From CAZLPY01 sp964561525 (GTDB lineage: Bacteria > Patescibacteriota > UBA1384 > CAJBMM01), in contig CAZLPY010000004.1 of the NCBI GenBank assembly GCA_964561525.1, positions 1 through 46,551 on the forward strand: a DNA stretch of 46,551 bases, read 5' to 3'. Position numbers and translations under genes: made by a program. Under the pieces are notes generated by a model. The model was not told the DNA's origin. It saw only the letters and a list, made by a program, of their open reading frames with translations, and made no database searches. Numbering within the stretch: position 1 is the stretch's first letter; each line of letters starts with the position of its first letter. Shown here in pieces: positions 7,820 through 17,073 of this stretch.

Positions 7820-8779
7820 ATGAAACCGAACCTCATTATTTTAGCCGGCGCGACTGCAAGCGGCAAAACCGCGCTCGCTGGAGAGCTTATCAAGCGCTAT
7901 CCTCTAGAGATCATCTCAGCCGATTCGCGACAAGTGTATCGAGGGCTCGATATTGGTACGGGCAAGGATAAATCCATTCCCCAGCATATGATAGACGTAG
8001 TCGATGCGGGTCAGATGTTCTCGGTTTCACAATATAACAACATGGCTCTGCCGATGCTTGATCAAATTCGAGACCGCGGGAACATTCCACTGGTAGTAGG
8101 TGGTACCGGTTACTATATTGATGCATTGATGTTTGAGCGGTCACATAATGCCACCCCGCCAAATCCGCAGATTCGGGCTCAGCTTGAGCATTTCAGTAAT
8201 GCAGAGTTGCTTGAAGAAATTCAAAAAACAGATCAACGTACCGTAACCACCATTGACCGCCAGAACCGCGTCAGATTGCTCAGAGCCCTAGAGGTGATTC
8301 ACCAGACAAAAAAGCCGCTTGCGCCACTACATAAGGTTGTAAGAGCGGGTCTGAAGATAGGTCTGTATGTATTAGATATTCCACGAGTTGAACTCTATCA
8401 AAAAATCGATTTGCGTGTTGAGCAGCGTCTGCAGGCCGGAATGGTGCAGGAGGTGGAGGGATTGTTTCGATCTGGCGTCTCAGCTGATTGGCTGATTGGG
8501 CTTGGGCTTGAATATCGCTTCATCACGCAATATTTACGGAACCGTCATTCTGGGGAGCGAAGCGACTCCAGAATCGACAATGATTCTGGTCAAGGGACGT
8601 CTGACGTCCCAAGCCAGAATGACAATCGGGTTTACAATGAAATGGTGCAGCGCCTCAAGTTTGCGATCCATGCCTATGCCAGACGTCAGATCTCATATTT
8701 CCGCCGCTGGCCAAATGCACAGTGGCTTAGTGCAGATTCGATTAATGCCCAAATCGCAGAGTTGACTGTTATGAAATAG
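7820..8779 (+). CDS. miaA: tRNA dimethylallyltransferase MiaA with in-frame palindromic insertion
   Basis: Adds dimethylallyl to N6 of A37 in tRNAs reading U-starting codons; in this window tRNA-Cys and tRNA-Leu(TAA) have the A37-A38 context. The P-loop is GATASGKT (residues 10-17), followed by the conserved 'SADSRQVYRGLDIGTGK' and 'VVGGTGYYIDAL'. The C-terminal part 'GLGLEYRFITQYL...YNEMVQRLKFAIHAYARRQISYFRRW' is typical, but about 28 residues (near 240-270, HSGERSDSRIDNDSGQGTSD and beyond) are inserted between the 'ITQYL' helix and 'YNEM'. They are encoded by a double palindrome at 8544-8623. The insertion keeps the frame and has no stop, so the enzyme may still work. At 319 residues it is near the family's usual length despite the insert. 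Confidence 0.95.
   Translation: MKPNLIILAGATASGKTALAGELIKRYPLEIISADSRQVYRGLDIGTGKDKSIPQHMIDVVDAGQMFSVSQYNNMALPMLDQIRDRGNIPLVVGGTGYYIDALMFERSHNATPPNPQIRAQLEHFSNAELLEEIQKTDQRTVTTIDRQNRVRLLRALEVIHQTKKPLAPLHKVVRAGLKIGLYVLDIPRVELYQKIDLRVEQRLQAGMVQEVEGLFRSGVSADWLIGLGLEYRFITQYLRNRHSGERSDSRIDNDSGQGTSDVPSQNDNRVYNEMVQRLKFAIHAYARRQISYFRRWPNAQWLSADSINAQIAELTVMK
8544..8626 (+). repeat. Palindromic element inserted in frame in miaA
   Basis: The outer ends GTCATTCTGG (8544-8553) and CCAGAATGAC (8614-8623) are perfect 10-base inverted repeats. Inside are CCAGAATC/GATTCTGG (8568-8575 and 8582-8589, 6-base loop), a GGAG...CTCC hairpin (8553-8569) and GGGACGTC/GACGTCCC (8594-8601 and 8603-8610). It reads as two palindromic units in tandem. 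Length and frame are compatible with translation through it. Confidence 0.85.
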
Positions 8780-8837
8780 AATTAGAATACAATGAACAAA
8801 AGGCCTAAGGAAGTCTGGCTAATTGTCTGAGTAGGAA

Positions 8838-9224
8838 TTAGGTCGTATGTTTTGCTTCGAGACGCTCGCGAATATGCTGTGAAATGCGAGCCAGATCGTT
8901 ATCGGTTTTGACAAAGTAATCATAGGCGCCCAGCTCAGCCGCTTCAGTCATTTTTTCGGGTCCACTGACGTTTGTTAACAGGATTACGTGGACTTTTTTA
9001 CCCCATTCGCTTTTGCGTAAATCGCGCAACATGCTGATACCATCTTTGATAGGCAAGATAATATCAAGCAAAATCAATTGCGGGTGCTCTGCATTGGCAA
9101 CGGTTAATCCCTCCTCGCCGTCTCCAGCTTCGAGCACCGCGAATCCGCTATCTTCTAGTTCCTCTTTGAGAGCAGTGCGCAGAGGCCGCTCATCTTCAAC
9201 GATCAATATGGTGTATTTGTGCAT
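8838..9224 (-). CDS. Single-domain response regulator (CheY-like)
   Basis: 128 residues, receiver domain only. The acidic pocket is E10/D11, the phospho-acceptor D54 (LILLDIILP), the conserved T84 (ILLTN) and K106 (YFVK). There is no output domain, so it must act through protein contacts or on another kinase. It lies 37 bases downstream of the histidine kinase that ends at 9262, same strand, and is its likely partner. Confidence 0.92.
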   Translation of the reverse strand: MHKYTILIVEDERPLRTALKEELEDSGFAVLEAGDGEEGLTVANAEHPQLILLDIILPIKDGISMLRDLRKSEWGKKVHVILLTNVSGPEKMTEAAELGAYDYFVKTDNDLARISQHIRERLEAKHTT

Positions 9225-9261
9225 GCGGTCCTTAGCGTTAATTATTTTACGATATCACGAA

Positions 9262-11697
9262 CTAAACGTTGATGCCATGTGTATCGGTACGCACATTCAC
9301 TGGCTCCAGTACTAAGCCCTCACGTACCACCTTAGTAGCTGACGGAATTGCAACAAAGAAGGTAGTACCCTTAGATTCCTTTGATTCGAACCAAATTGAT
9401 CCACCGATTGCATCAAGAATTGATTTTGTGATGTAGAGGCCAAGACCGGTGCCGCGGGTATCTTTTTTACTGACGTTGTCGGCCCGGAACAATTTAGTGA
9501 ACAGTTTGCCCTGCTGATCGCGTGGGATACCGTAGCCGGTATCGCTGACCTTTATCAAAATGGTGTTACGTACAGTTTTAGAGCTGCTTGATGTTTTTTC
9601 GCGAATAATTGAGACAGTCATTACAATTTTTCCATTGTCTGGGGTGTATTTGATTGCGTTCGACACAATGTTTTGCACCACGATTCTGATCAGATTTGGA
9701 TCACATGTAATCATCGGCAGATTCAATTGATAGCGCGCGGAAAATTGTAATTTTTTCGCATTGATAGCACTTGCCAGGTCGGCGAGAGCGGTCTCGATCA
9801 GTGTTTTGACGTTCAGTTCTACTGGTTTTATAGCAAACGATCCCAGTTCAATGCGCGATACGTTTAACAGTGCATTAATGAGATCGATCATGCGCTGGTT
9901 GGCGAAGCCAATTTCGTTCATATAGCGAATTTTTTTTGGCGTCAATGTGCTCCGATCTTTTTTATTAAATAATTCAACGTACCATTTGACCGTTGCAAGG
10001 GGAGTTCGGAGTTGATGTGAAGCGAGCGACACAAATTCGGATTTTGCCCGATCGATCTGTTTTTCGGTCGTAATGTCGCGGAAGATTAAAATAATACCAA
10101 TTACCTTGTTTTTTAGAATTACTGGGGAAGCTGTTGCTGCAACCGCGAAGCGCGTATTGTCGCGTCGGACGTAGTAGTAATCATTCAACGTTACTTGCTT
10201 GTTGGTTTTCCTTGCAATACTGAATGGTCGGGCCTTGACCGGTATCACATGTCCTTGTTCATCGACCATCCGAGCTACCTCGTCAAAACGTTTACCGATA
10301 GGGTTATGGGTACTGGTCCAGCCAAGCATGAGCTTTGCCTGATTATTCATTAATTGAATGCGGCCCGTTGTATCGGTAGCAATCATGCCTTCGCCAATAC
10401 TGGAAAGCAGGGCTTCGTCTTGCGCTTTTTCATGCTCAACATTTATTTTTTCGCGCTTGATTTTGGCTGCTGCAATCATTAACGAATGCTGTGCTTGTTC
10501 GAGTAGTTTATTTTGCCGTTCTATCGCCTGAATGCGAGCCGTATCGGTCATCACCACCACATATCCAGGGTTTTCACCTGCCTCACTCTTAATTCTTGAG
10601 GCAGATATAATGACCGGAATAATGCGCTTATCTGTGGCAATGATCTCACTATTTTTTGTTTCGATCAGGCGATGAGCTTTCAGCGGCTCCATCAGGTGCT
10701 GTCGCACGAAAGTGTAGGTGTCTTTTGAGGGGAATATGGAATCAAACGTCAGTCCGAGCAGGCCTTGCGGTGCCACTTGTAGCAACTCTTCAGCACGCTT
10801 ATTTACATATTCGATATGGTAGGTATCGTCCAGGACCATTACAATCTCGTTCATTGCCTCAAGAATGTGAAAGGACACGCTGGCCACATTGAAACTAAAC
10901 AAATTATAGCGCAGCACAGCATAGGCTACTACTAACGCCATGATGCTCGTCAGCAAAACAGCAGTCGGCAAGACGTTGATATTGAGGATTGGTAAAATGC
11001 CGTCTGTAATGGTGCCTCCAATCAGTGGAATTAATACACCAACGATCATCAGCAGCGCTTGACGCCGTTGCACCAGATGCTGGCTCCCTCGGTATCGGTG
11101 CATTAACACAACGAGGGCACTACAAAATAGTGACTCAATCCAGACGAGCGCGATCCAAAAATAAGGACCATTTGGGATAGACCATCCCCAGGCTGTCATA
11201 ATGGCTTGGCTTGGATCATGTCCAACGATCGTGTTCGTTGAAAAAGTCACGAATAAGAGCAGTAGTGTAGTGAAAGCCAGCCCGACGATATTTCGTGAAT
11301 ATTTTAATACTATTTCGAAGTGAGAGAATAAAGCAGCAAAAACAAAAAAGGGTAGCGCGACGGTGATCCACGCTATCGGTGCTAGGCTATTCCAAAATAG
11401 GGCTCCTTCAGGTGTCGCACAAAGTCGTTGCATCATCTCGCAGATGGCCCAAAAGATAATGCAAAATAAAAAGATACAAAAAGAGACGGTATCAACCGTT
11501 TTGCTCTGCGCGCGGTAGATCACCAATAGCAGCAACAGGTTACTCAAGATTGCCAACGCTGAAGCTAAGGCATATACATTGTATTGCAGATCAAAAGCTG
11601 CGCTGTAGTGGTGCGGAAACACGTAGACAAACAAAAATACACAAATACCAGCCGCAACTATCTGAATTAATTGAGGAACAACACGCCGAGTAGCCAT
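9262..11697 (-). CDS. Membrane histidine kinase with 7TM sensor and PAS domains
   Basis: 811 residues. The N-terminal 270 or so hold about seven or eight membrane segments of the 7TM histidine-kinase sensor type. Two PAS domains follow: about 280-390 ('ILEAMNEIVMVLDDTYHIEYVNKRAEELL') and about 430-540 ('LLSSIGEGMIATDTTGRIQLMNNQA'), the second ending in 'GIILIFRDITTEKQ'. The HisKA box is SHQLRTPLATVKW with H561. The HATPase domain has 'IVQNIVSNAIKYTPDNG', 'VSDTGYGIPRDQQGKLFTKLFRAD' and 'GTGLGLYITKSI'. It phosphorylates a partner, probably the adjacent regulator, in response to an unknown membrane or envelope signal. Confidence 0.94.
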   Translation of the reverse strand: MATRRVVPQLIQIVAAGICVFLFVYVFPHHYSAAFDLQYNVYALASALAILSNLLLLLVIYRAQSKTVDTVSFCIFLFCIIFWAICEMMQRLCATPEGALFWNSLAPIAWITVALPFFVFAALFSHFEIVLKYSRNIVGLAFTTLLLLFVTFSTNTIVGHDPSQAIMTAWGWSIPNGPYFWIALVWIESLFCSALVVLMHRYRGSQHLVQRRQALLMIVGVLIPLIGGTITDGILPILNINVLPTAVLLTSIMALVVAYAVLRYNLFSFNVASVSFHILEAMNEIVMVLDDTYHIEYVNKRAEELLQVAPQGLLGLTFDSIFPSKDTYTFVRQHLMEPLKAHRLIETKNSEIIATDKRIIPVIISASRIKSEAGENPGYVVVMTDTARIQAIERQNKLLEQAQHSLMIAAAKIKREKINVEHEKAQDEALLSSIGEGMIATDTTGRIQLMNNQAKLMLGWTSTHNPIGKRFDEVARMVDEQGHVIPVKARPFSIARKTNKQVTLNDYYYVRRDNTRFAVAATASPVILKNKVIGIILIFRDITTEKQIDRAKSEFVSLASHQLRTPLATVKWYVELFNKKDRSTLTPKKIRYMNEIGFANQRMIDLINALLNVSRIELGSFAIKPVELNVKTLIETALADLASAINAKKLQFSARYQLNLPMITCDPNLIRIVVQNIVSNAIKYTPDNGKIVMTVSIIREKTSSSSKTVRNTILIKVSDTGYGIPRDQQGKLFTKLFRADNVSKKDTRGTGLGLYITKSILDAIGGSIWFESKESKGTTFFVAIPSATKVVREGLVLEPVNVRTDTHGINV

Positions 11698-11721
11698 AGC
11701 TCAAACTCTTTGACCGACTAT

Positions 11722-11756
11722 AATTTAAGATGGGTTTTATGCGCCCATCTTAAATT
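11722..11756. terminator. Strong hairpin between atpC and the histidine kinase
   Basis: AATTTAAGATGGG (11722-11734) and CCCATCTTAAATT (11744-11756) make a perfect 13-base stem with a 9-base loop. On the plus strand it is followed by GTATGCTTTTT; on the minus strand, the direction of both flanking genes, no T-run follows. It may be a weak terminator or 3'-end stabiliser of the atp transcript. Confidence 0.5.
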
Positions 11757-11811
11757 GTATGCTTTTTGTATTTGATACGCTACTAGTACTGATGGTATTT
11801 TTAAGGAAACG

Positions 11812-12252
11812 CTACTGAATTGATTCAGGAGAGCGAGGATGTGAGCCGTGGTGCCTGCGCCGGTTTACTAAGGCAATACGGTTGATATTGCGTTCAATTA
11901 AACCAAGAGCATGAGCTAGTTCAATATCGGTTTGCGCTGTTTCTTTCATTGCTTCAGCATCACGCTTGGCCTGCTCTGCACGAGCAAGATCAATCTCATC
12001 CACATGCTCAGCTCGGTCAGCCAGTACCACCACTTCTTTTGCATTCACTTCAGCAAACCCTCCATAAACAGCAAAGTGATCTTCTCGGCCGCCTTTTTTT
12101 GTGCTAATTTCGCCGGTTTGGAGCACCGTCACAAGGTCAAGATGATGCGGTAACACACCAATTTGACCGCTTGTAGTCGGAAGTTGCACCTCGTCTACTT
12201 CAGACTCGGCCACAACTTTATCTTGGCTAATAAGGGAGAATGTGATCGACAT
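11812..12252 (-). CDS. atpC: F-type ATP synthase epsilon subunit
   Basis: 146 residues. The N-terminal beta-sandwich has 'MSITFSLISQDKVVAESEVDEVQLPTTSGQIGVLPHHLDL', the usual family start, with 'FAVYGGFAEV' and 'VVLADRAEHVDEID' after it. A C-terminal helical hairpin follows. A longer TTG start at 12291 is possible, but the family begins at this ATG. Last gene of the atp operon, 48 bases after atpD. It couples rotor and catalytic head and restrains ATP hydrolysis. Confidence 0.93.
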   Translation of the reverse strand: MSITFSLISQDKVVAESEVDEVQLPTTSGQIGVLPHHLDLVTVLQTGEISTKKGGREDHFAVYGGFAEVNAKEVVVLADRAEHVDEIDLARAEQAKRDAEAMKETAQTDIELAHALGLIERNINRIALVNRRRHHGSHPRSPESIQ

Positions 12253-12300
12253 TGGTTTTTTTAGGTAGTAGGTCGTAGATTGAAGCCACAAAGAATTGCC

Positions 12301-13692
12301 TTACTTGCTACTGCTCATCTCCTTCGCGCTTTTTTCGACTTGTTCTAGCGTTCCGGCCATATAAAATGCTTGTTCCGGTAACTCGTCGTACTTGCCTTCT
12401 AATATCGCTTTGAAGTCTTTGATTGTTTGTTCGAGTGGCACATAGGCTCCCGGTCGGCCGGTAAATACCTCAGCCACGTGAAATGGCTGTGACAAAAACT
12501 GTTGGATCTTACGTGCTCTTGTAACAGTTAACTTATCTTCTTCTGATAGCTCGTCGATACCCAAAATCGCAATGATATCTTGCAACTCTTTGTAACGCTG
12601 CAATACTTTCTGAACACCGCGAGCCGTGGTGTAGTGCTCTTCACCGACTATCAACGGGTCAAGAATATTTGATGTAGAATCGAGTGGATCAACGGCTGGA
12701 TAAATACCGAGTTCAGCCAAACCTCGAGAGAGCACCACTGTTGAGTCAAGATGAGCGAACGTGGTAGCAGGGGCTGGGTCGGTTAAATCATCGGCAGGCA
12801 CGTACACAGCCTGGACGGAAGTAACTGACCCCTTGGTGGTCGAGGTAATGCGTTCTTGGAGCTGTCCCATCTCGTACGCCAGCGTGGATTGATATCCTAC
12901 AGCAGATGGGATACGGCCAAGCAACGCTGAAACCTCGGATCCGGCTTGTGTGAAGCGGAAGATATTATCGATAAACAGCAGCACGTCGCTACCTTGATCC
13001 CTAAAATATTCCGCCAGAGTTAATCCAGTTAACCCAACGCGCTGCCTGGCTCCTGGTGGCTCATTCATTTGACCAAATACCAAAGCAGTTTTGTCGAGCA
13101 CGCCAGATTCTTCCATCTCGTGATGTAAGTCATTTCCCTCGCGAGTGCGCTCGCCTACACCGGCAAAAATCGAATATCCACCATGCTCAGCCGCAATATT
13201 GCGGATCAGCTCAGTAATAACGACCGTTTTGCCAACTCCTGCCCCTCCAAACAAACCAACTTTTCCGCCCTTGGTAATTGGAGCAATTAAATCAATCACT
13301 TTAATACCGGTTTCCAAAATTTCGGTTTGAGTATTTTGTTCCGTCAAAGTAGGAGCAGGACGATGGATCGGATATCTTTCCTTTGTTTTGGGGGCCTCTT
13401 TTCCATCAATTGGCTCACCAACCACGTTAATCATCCGCCCCAACATCTCTTTTCCGACCGGTACCGAAATCGGTGCGCCGGTGTTGTCTACTCCCAGACC
13501 ACGTTGCAGCCCTTGGGTATCTCCCATGGCGATGGTACGAACGCTGGTAGCCGAAAGATGCTGTACCGTCTCCAATATGACCCGCCCACCGGCGTGGTTT
13601 ATTTCAAGGGCGTCTAATACATTCGGTAGGTTTTTTGTAAATTCGACGTCTACGACTGGTCCAATAATTTGAGTGATGATTCCTTGATGCAT
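12301..13692 (-). CDS. atpD: F-type ATP synthase beta subunit
   Basis: 463 residues, catalytic subunit. It shows the P-loop GGAGVGKT, 'GERTREGNDLHHEMEESGVLDKTALVFGQMNEPPGARQRVG', the Walker B region 'DVLLFIDNIFRFTQAGSEVSALLGRIPSAVGYQSTLA' and the DELSEED-type motif 'IDELSEEDKLTV'. Full length. It lies 2 bases after atpG and is followed by atpC. Confidence 0.98.
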   Translation of the reverse strand: MHQGIITQIIGPVVDVEFTKNLPNVLDALEINHAGGRVILETVQHLSATSVRTIAMGDTQGLQRGLGVDNTGAPISVPVGKEMLGRMINVVGEPIDGKEAPKTKERYPIHRPAPTLTEQNTQTEILETGIKVIDLIAPITKGGKVGLFGGAGVGKTVVITELIRNIAAEHGGYSIFAGVGERTREGNDLHHEMEESGVLDKTALVFGQMNEPPGARQRVGLTGLTLAEYFRDQGSDVLLFIDNIFRFTQAGSEVSALLGRIPSAVGYQSTLAYEMGQLQERITSTTKGSVTSVQAVYVPADDLTDPAPATTFAHLDSTVVLSRGLAELGIYPAVDPLDSTSNILDPLIVGEEHYTTARGVQKVLQRYKELQDIIAILGIDELSEEDKLTVTRARKIQQFLSQPFHVAEVFTGRPGAYVPLEQTIKDFKAILEGKYDELPEQAFYMAGTLEQVEKSAKEMSSSK

Positions 13693-13694
13693 TG

Positions 13695-14564
13695 CTACTC
13701 CTCTAATGCGGTGATTGAGCTTGAGATTTCAGCCATCCCGGTTGTAATTGATGATTGACGAATACTGTTGAAGGTGAGAGCAAGATCTTCCAGCAGATCA
13801 GAGGCGTTGTCGGTGGCGTTCCGCATCGCCACCATACGACTGGCAAACTCTGATGCAGTGCTTTCTAAAAGCATTTGCAAAAACAATTGATCTACCAGGC
13901 GCGGCAATACTGTTTCCAGAAGCTCCGTGCTGCTTGGTTCGAACAGCGTTTCAGTGACCTGCTGCTGACTGTCTTGTTGCTGACTGATCTCTGGGTGGAT
14001 ACTGAGGGGCAAGAGAGGCTTGATGATTGGCTTTTGTACCAAGGTAGACTGAAAATGGTTATACGCCACCAGCACCGCATCATACGTCTTGTGCAAAAAA
14101 TCAGTGCGGGCTAGCAAGCTAATTGGGCGAGCGTACAAACTGTTGATCTGGCTTGGCGCGTTGGTGAATGTGGCAGCGATATTGAGGTTAAATCGTTTAC
14201 AAAGAGCAACTCCTTTTTTTCCGATGATCACTATCCTCGTGGCGGCTGATGATGCCTGAATAAATCGGACAGTTTCGCGTACTAAGCTCGCGTTTAAGCC
14301 CCCGGCCAGTCCACGGTCAGAGGTCACCATGATGATGAGCTGATTCTTAATCGGACGAATTTCAGTGAGCGGGTGCGGCTCCGCTCCTCGCATGTCCAGG
14401 CTCTTCGCCAGCACATCTGCACGTATGGCGTACGGACGAGCACCGAGTACGGCACTGCTCGCCTTATGCATCTTCGCCGCAGCAGTTAACTCCATTGCCT
14501 TAGTGATCTGTGCAACGTTGCTGACCGATTTAATGCGTCGTTTAATTAAAAGAGTGTTGGGCAT
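13695..14564 (-). CDS. atpG: F-type ATP synthase gamma subunit
   Basis: 289 residues. The N-terminal coiled coil has 'LIKRRIKSVSNVAQITKAMELTAAAKM' and the C-terminal one has 'ASEFASRMVAMRNATDNASDLLEDLALTFNSIRQSSITTGMAEI', the two helices of the rotor shaft. The central 'VTSDRGLAGGLNASL' is the conserved Rossmann-like part. The 200-230 region is Gln-rich and less typical. It sits between atpA and atpD in the standard order. Confidence 0.95.
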   Translation of the reverse strand: MPNTLLIKRRIKSVSNVAQITKAMELTAAAKMHKASSAVLGARPYAIRADVLAKSLDMRGAEPHPLTEIRPIKNQLIIMVTSDRGLAGGLNASLVRETVRFIQASSAATRIVIIGKKGVALCKRFNLNIAATFTNAPSQINSLYARPISLLARTDFLHKTYDAVLVAYNHFQSTLVQKPIIKPLLPLSIHPEISQQQDSQQQVTETLFEPSSTELLETVLPRLVDQLFLQMLLESTASEFASRMVAMRNATDNASDLLEDLALTFNSIRQSSITTGMAEISSSITALEE

Positions 14565-14576
14565 TTATTTTTCCAG

Positions 14577-16061
14577 CTAAGCCGAAGCTTCTTTAAATGC
14601 TTTGTGCAACTGTTTTAAGTCATCTTCAGCAATTTTTTCTGTCGTCACTAATGAATCAATTACGGCAGGATTTTGTGATTGCAAGATGTGACGGAACGAC
14701 TGCGCCACGGAATTAATATTCTCAATCGCAATGGTATCAAATAACCCTTCGGTAGCGGCCCAAACCAAGGCGATCTGCTCACCGGTGGGGATCGGGGAAT
14801 ACTGCGGTTGTTTCAAAAGCTCCGTCAAACGCGCTCCGCGATCTAATTGTTTCTTAGTTGCTTCATCAAGATCGGAACTAAATTGAGCAAAGGCCGCTAA
14901 ACCGCGATACTGAGCTAGTTCAAGGCGCAATTGGCCTGCAACTTTCCGCATATTTTTTACTTGAGCCGCTCCTCCGACGCGAGATACCGATAAACCGACG
15001 TTCACCGCCGGGCGGATACCTTGATAAAACAAGTCGCTTTCCAGAAAAATCTGGCCATCAGTGATGGAAATGACGTTGGTTGGAATGTAGGCAGAAATAT
15101 CACCAGCTTGTGTTTCAATAATTGGTAATGCGGTAATTGAACCACCACCGAAGTGTTTATTGAGGTTTGCCGCTCGTTCAAGTAGGCGTGAATGCAGATA
15201 AAACACATCACCCGGATATGCTTCTCGACCAGGTGGGCGACGGAGCAATAAGGACAATTGTCTATAGGCCCAGGCGTGCTTGGACAAGTCATCATAAACG
15301 ACTAGCGCGTCCTCACCTTTACTCATAAAGTATTCGGCGATCGCGCAGCCCGCGTACGGTGCCAAAAACACCAGTGCAGCAGGATCGGAAGCACCAGCTA
15401 CAACCACGATACTATTTTTCATCGCACCGCTTTCCTCAAGCTTGGCGATCAGTTTTGCAGTCTTTGATTTCTTTTGTCCGATCGCAACGTAAATTGAGAT
15501 AACACCGCTATCCTTTTGGTTGATGATGGTATCGATTGCAATGGCAGTTTTACCAGTTTGACGATCTCCGATAATCAACTCTCTCTGCCCTCGGCCGATT
15601 GGAATCATGGCGTCGATGGCCAGGATTCCAGTCTGCAGCGGTCTATTGACTGATTGGCGCGTAATCACTCCTGGGGCAATTTTTTCAATCTGCATCTGCA
15701 TGTCGGTTTTAATATCACCTTTTCCATCAATCGGCTCACCTAATGGGTTCACAACGCGTCCCAGCAATGCTTTTGAAGCAGGGATGCTCATCAATTGCTC
15801 GGTACGTTTGACAGTTTCACCGGCGCGTACTTTTTCGGCACCGCTCATGATAGCTACACCAACCCTGGCTTCTTCCAGGTTTAACACCAGGCCCCTCCCG
15901 CCGCTATCAAACTGCACTAATTCACCGGACATCACTGACCTAAGACCACTAATTACCGCTATTTCGTCAGCGACCGATAATACAGTGCCACGGTCAACCG
16001 TTTCTGGCCCATAGGTCAGGTTTTCTAATTTATTTGTTAGCTCGTCAATCAATGTGGCCAT
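14577..16061 (-). CDS. atpA: F-type ATP synthase alpha subunit
   Basis: 494 residues, non-catalytic nucleotide-binding head subunit. It has 'RGTVLSVADEIAVISGL' in the N-terminal barrel, the P-loop GDRQTGKT, 'VIGQKKSK'-type 'VAIGQKKSKTAKLIAKLEESGAM', 'VYDDLSKHAWAYRQLSLLLRRPPGREAYPGDVFYLHSRLLERAA' and the 'SVSRVGGAAQ' Arg-finger region. Full length. The operon context is atpH before and atpG after. Confidence 0.97.
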   Translation of the reverse strand: MATLIDELTNKLENLTYGPETVDRGTVLSVADEIAVISGLRSVMSGELVQFDSGGRGLVLNLEEARVGVAIMSGAEKVRAGETVKRTEQLMSIPASKALLGRVVNPLGEPIDGKGDIKTDMQMQIEKIAPGVITRQSVNRPLQTGILAIDAMIPIGRGQRELIIGDRQTGKTAIAIDTIINQKDSGVISIYVAIGQKKSKTAKLIAKLEESGAMKNSIVVVAGASDPAALVFLAPYAGCAIAEYFMSKGEDALVVYDDLSKHAWAYRQLSLLLRRPPGREAYPGDVFYLHSRLLERAANLNKHFGGGSITALPIIETQAGDISAYIPTNVISITDGQIFLESDLFYQGIRPAVNVGLSVSRVGGAAQVKNMRKVAGQLRLELAQYRGLAAFAQFSSDLDEATKKQLDRGARLTELLKQPQYSPIPTGEQIALVWAATEGLFDTIAIENINSVAQSFRHILQSQNPAVIDSLVTTEKIAEDDLKQLHKAFKEASA

Positions 16062-16076
16062 CTGAAATCCTTTCTG

Positions 16077-16556
16077 TTATGCCGCAAGTGCGGTTCCAAG
16101 CTGATGTAGTTGACCCGCCACTGTGTATTCATAGGTACTAGTCGGTGTCTGTATTGAGATGCCCCCGAGCAGGGAAGGGTCTACGTGGGTCATAACGATG
16201 GCGCCTTGTCCAAAGTGGCGCAAAAGTTTTGCACTAACATCTGAGCTTGACTGCGCAATGGTTACCTCAATGACTGGTATGTGCTCCGATTGTAGCAGAC
16301 GACGGTAGGTTGTTGTGATGCGAGGCAACAGCGAGAGATCGTTATTGCGGAGCAGTGCACTCAAGAGCAATTGAATTGACTTCGGGCATCGGTGCTGATG
16401 CAGCAACGTCGTTAGTGCAGAGGGGGAAGCAGTTTTTAGTAGCTGCTTCCGCTGCTGCAGCAGTTGGCTAAGCGTCTCAAGCCATTCTATTTGCTTGGCA
16501 TGAGTGGCTTTTTGATCGATCAAGTATGTTTTTGTATAGGTATATGGATCTAACAT
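16077..16556 (-). CDS. atpH: F-type ATP synthase delta subunit
   Basis: 159 residues from the ATG at 16556, which overlaps the end of atpF (stop at 16558 side) by coupling rather than reading deep into it; a start at 16610 would overlap by 50 bases. Sequence conservation is low, as usual for delta, but 'HFGQGAIVMTHVDPSLLGGISIQT' is the recognisable C-terminal motif. It links the peripheral stalk to the alpha subunits. Confidence 0.88.
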   Translation of the reverse strand: MLDPYTYTKTYLIDQKATHAKQIEWLETLSQLLQQRKQLLKTASPSALTTLLHQHRCPKSIQLLLSALLRNNDLSLLPRITTTYRRLLQSEHIPVIEVTIAQSSSDVSAKLLRHFGQGAIVMTHVDPSLLGGISIQTPTSTYEYTVAGQLHQLGTALAA

Positions 16557-16557
16557 A

Positions 16558-17055
16558 TTATTTTTTGATTCTTTGCAGGGTTTTGGTGGCGTAGTCTTCG
16601 GTGATATCAACTGGCATACGTTCTTGCAGGATAGCGCGCGTGGCTCGTACCACCAACTCAGCCACGCTCTGTTCGATTTGTTTTTTCATTACGCGTGCTT
16701 GCTCGCTCATTCGTTCTTCGGACTGGCGTACGATGATGTGCGCACGCTCAGTAGCTGTTTTTATCATTTCGCCTTCGCGTGCTTTGGCTCGTTCTTCTGC
16801 ACGAACAAGCAATTGCTCAGCTTCAAGGCGTGCCTGATGGAGTACTGTACGCTCCTGCTCGGCGATCGCCGCTAACTTTTGCTCGATCTCGGCTGCGTTT
16901 TTGAGGCTCTCGGCTATCTTCGCCCGCCGTTCATCCAGAACAGCAAGTAGCGGCCGATACAAAATTTTGTTGAGCAAATAGAGCAAAATCACGAAATTAA
17001 TCGTGCTCGCAACTAACAATCTCCATTCAACTCCAAATGAGCTTAAAACGTCCAT
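16558..17055 (-). CDS. atpF: F-type ATP synthase subunit b
   Basis: 165 residues. One N-terminal membrane segment ('LVASTINFVILLYLLNKILYRPLLAVLDERRAKI') is followed by a long charged coiled coil rich in Ala, Glu, Arg and Gln, which forms the peripheral stalk. The hydrophobic anchor with 'RPLLAVLDERR' right after it is the family signature. One b gene only. The gene follows atpE by 18 bases. Confidence 0.94.
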   Translation of the reverse strand: MDVLSSFGVEWRLLVASTINFVILLYLLNKILYRPLLAVLDERRAKIAESLKNAAEIEQKLAAIAEQERTVLHQARLEAEQLLVRAEERAKAREGEMIKTATERAHIIVRQSEERMSEQARVMKKQIEQSVAELVVRATRAILQERMPVDITEDYATKTLQRIKK

Positions 17056-17073
17056 CTAACCTCGTGTAATAAT

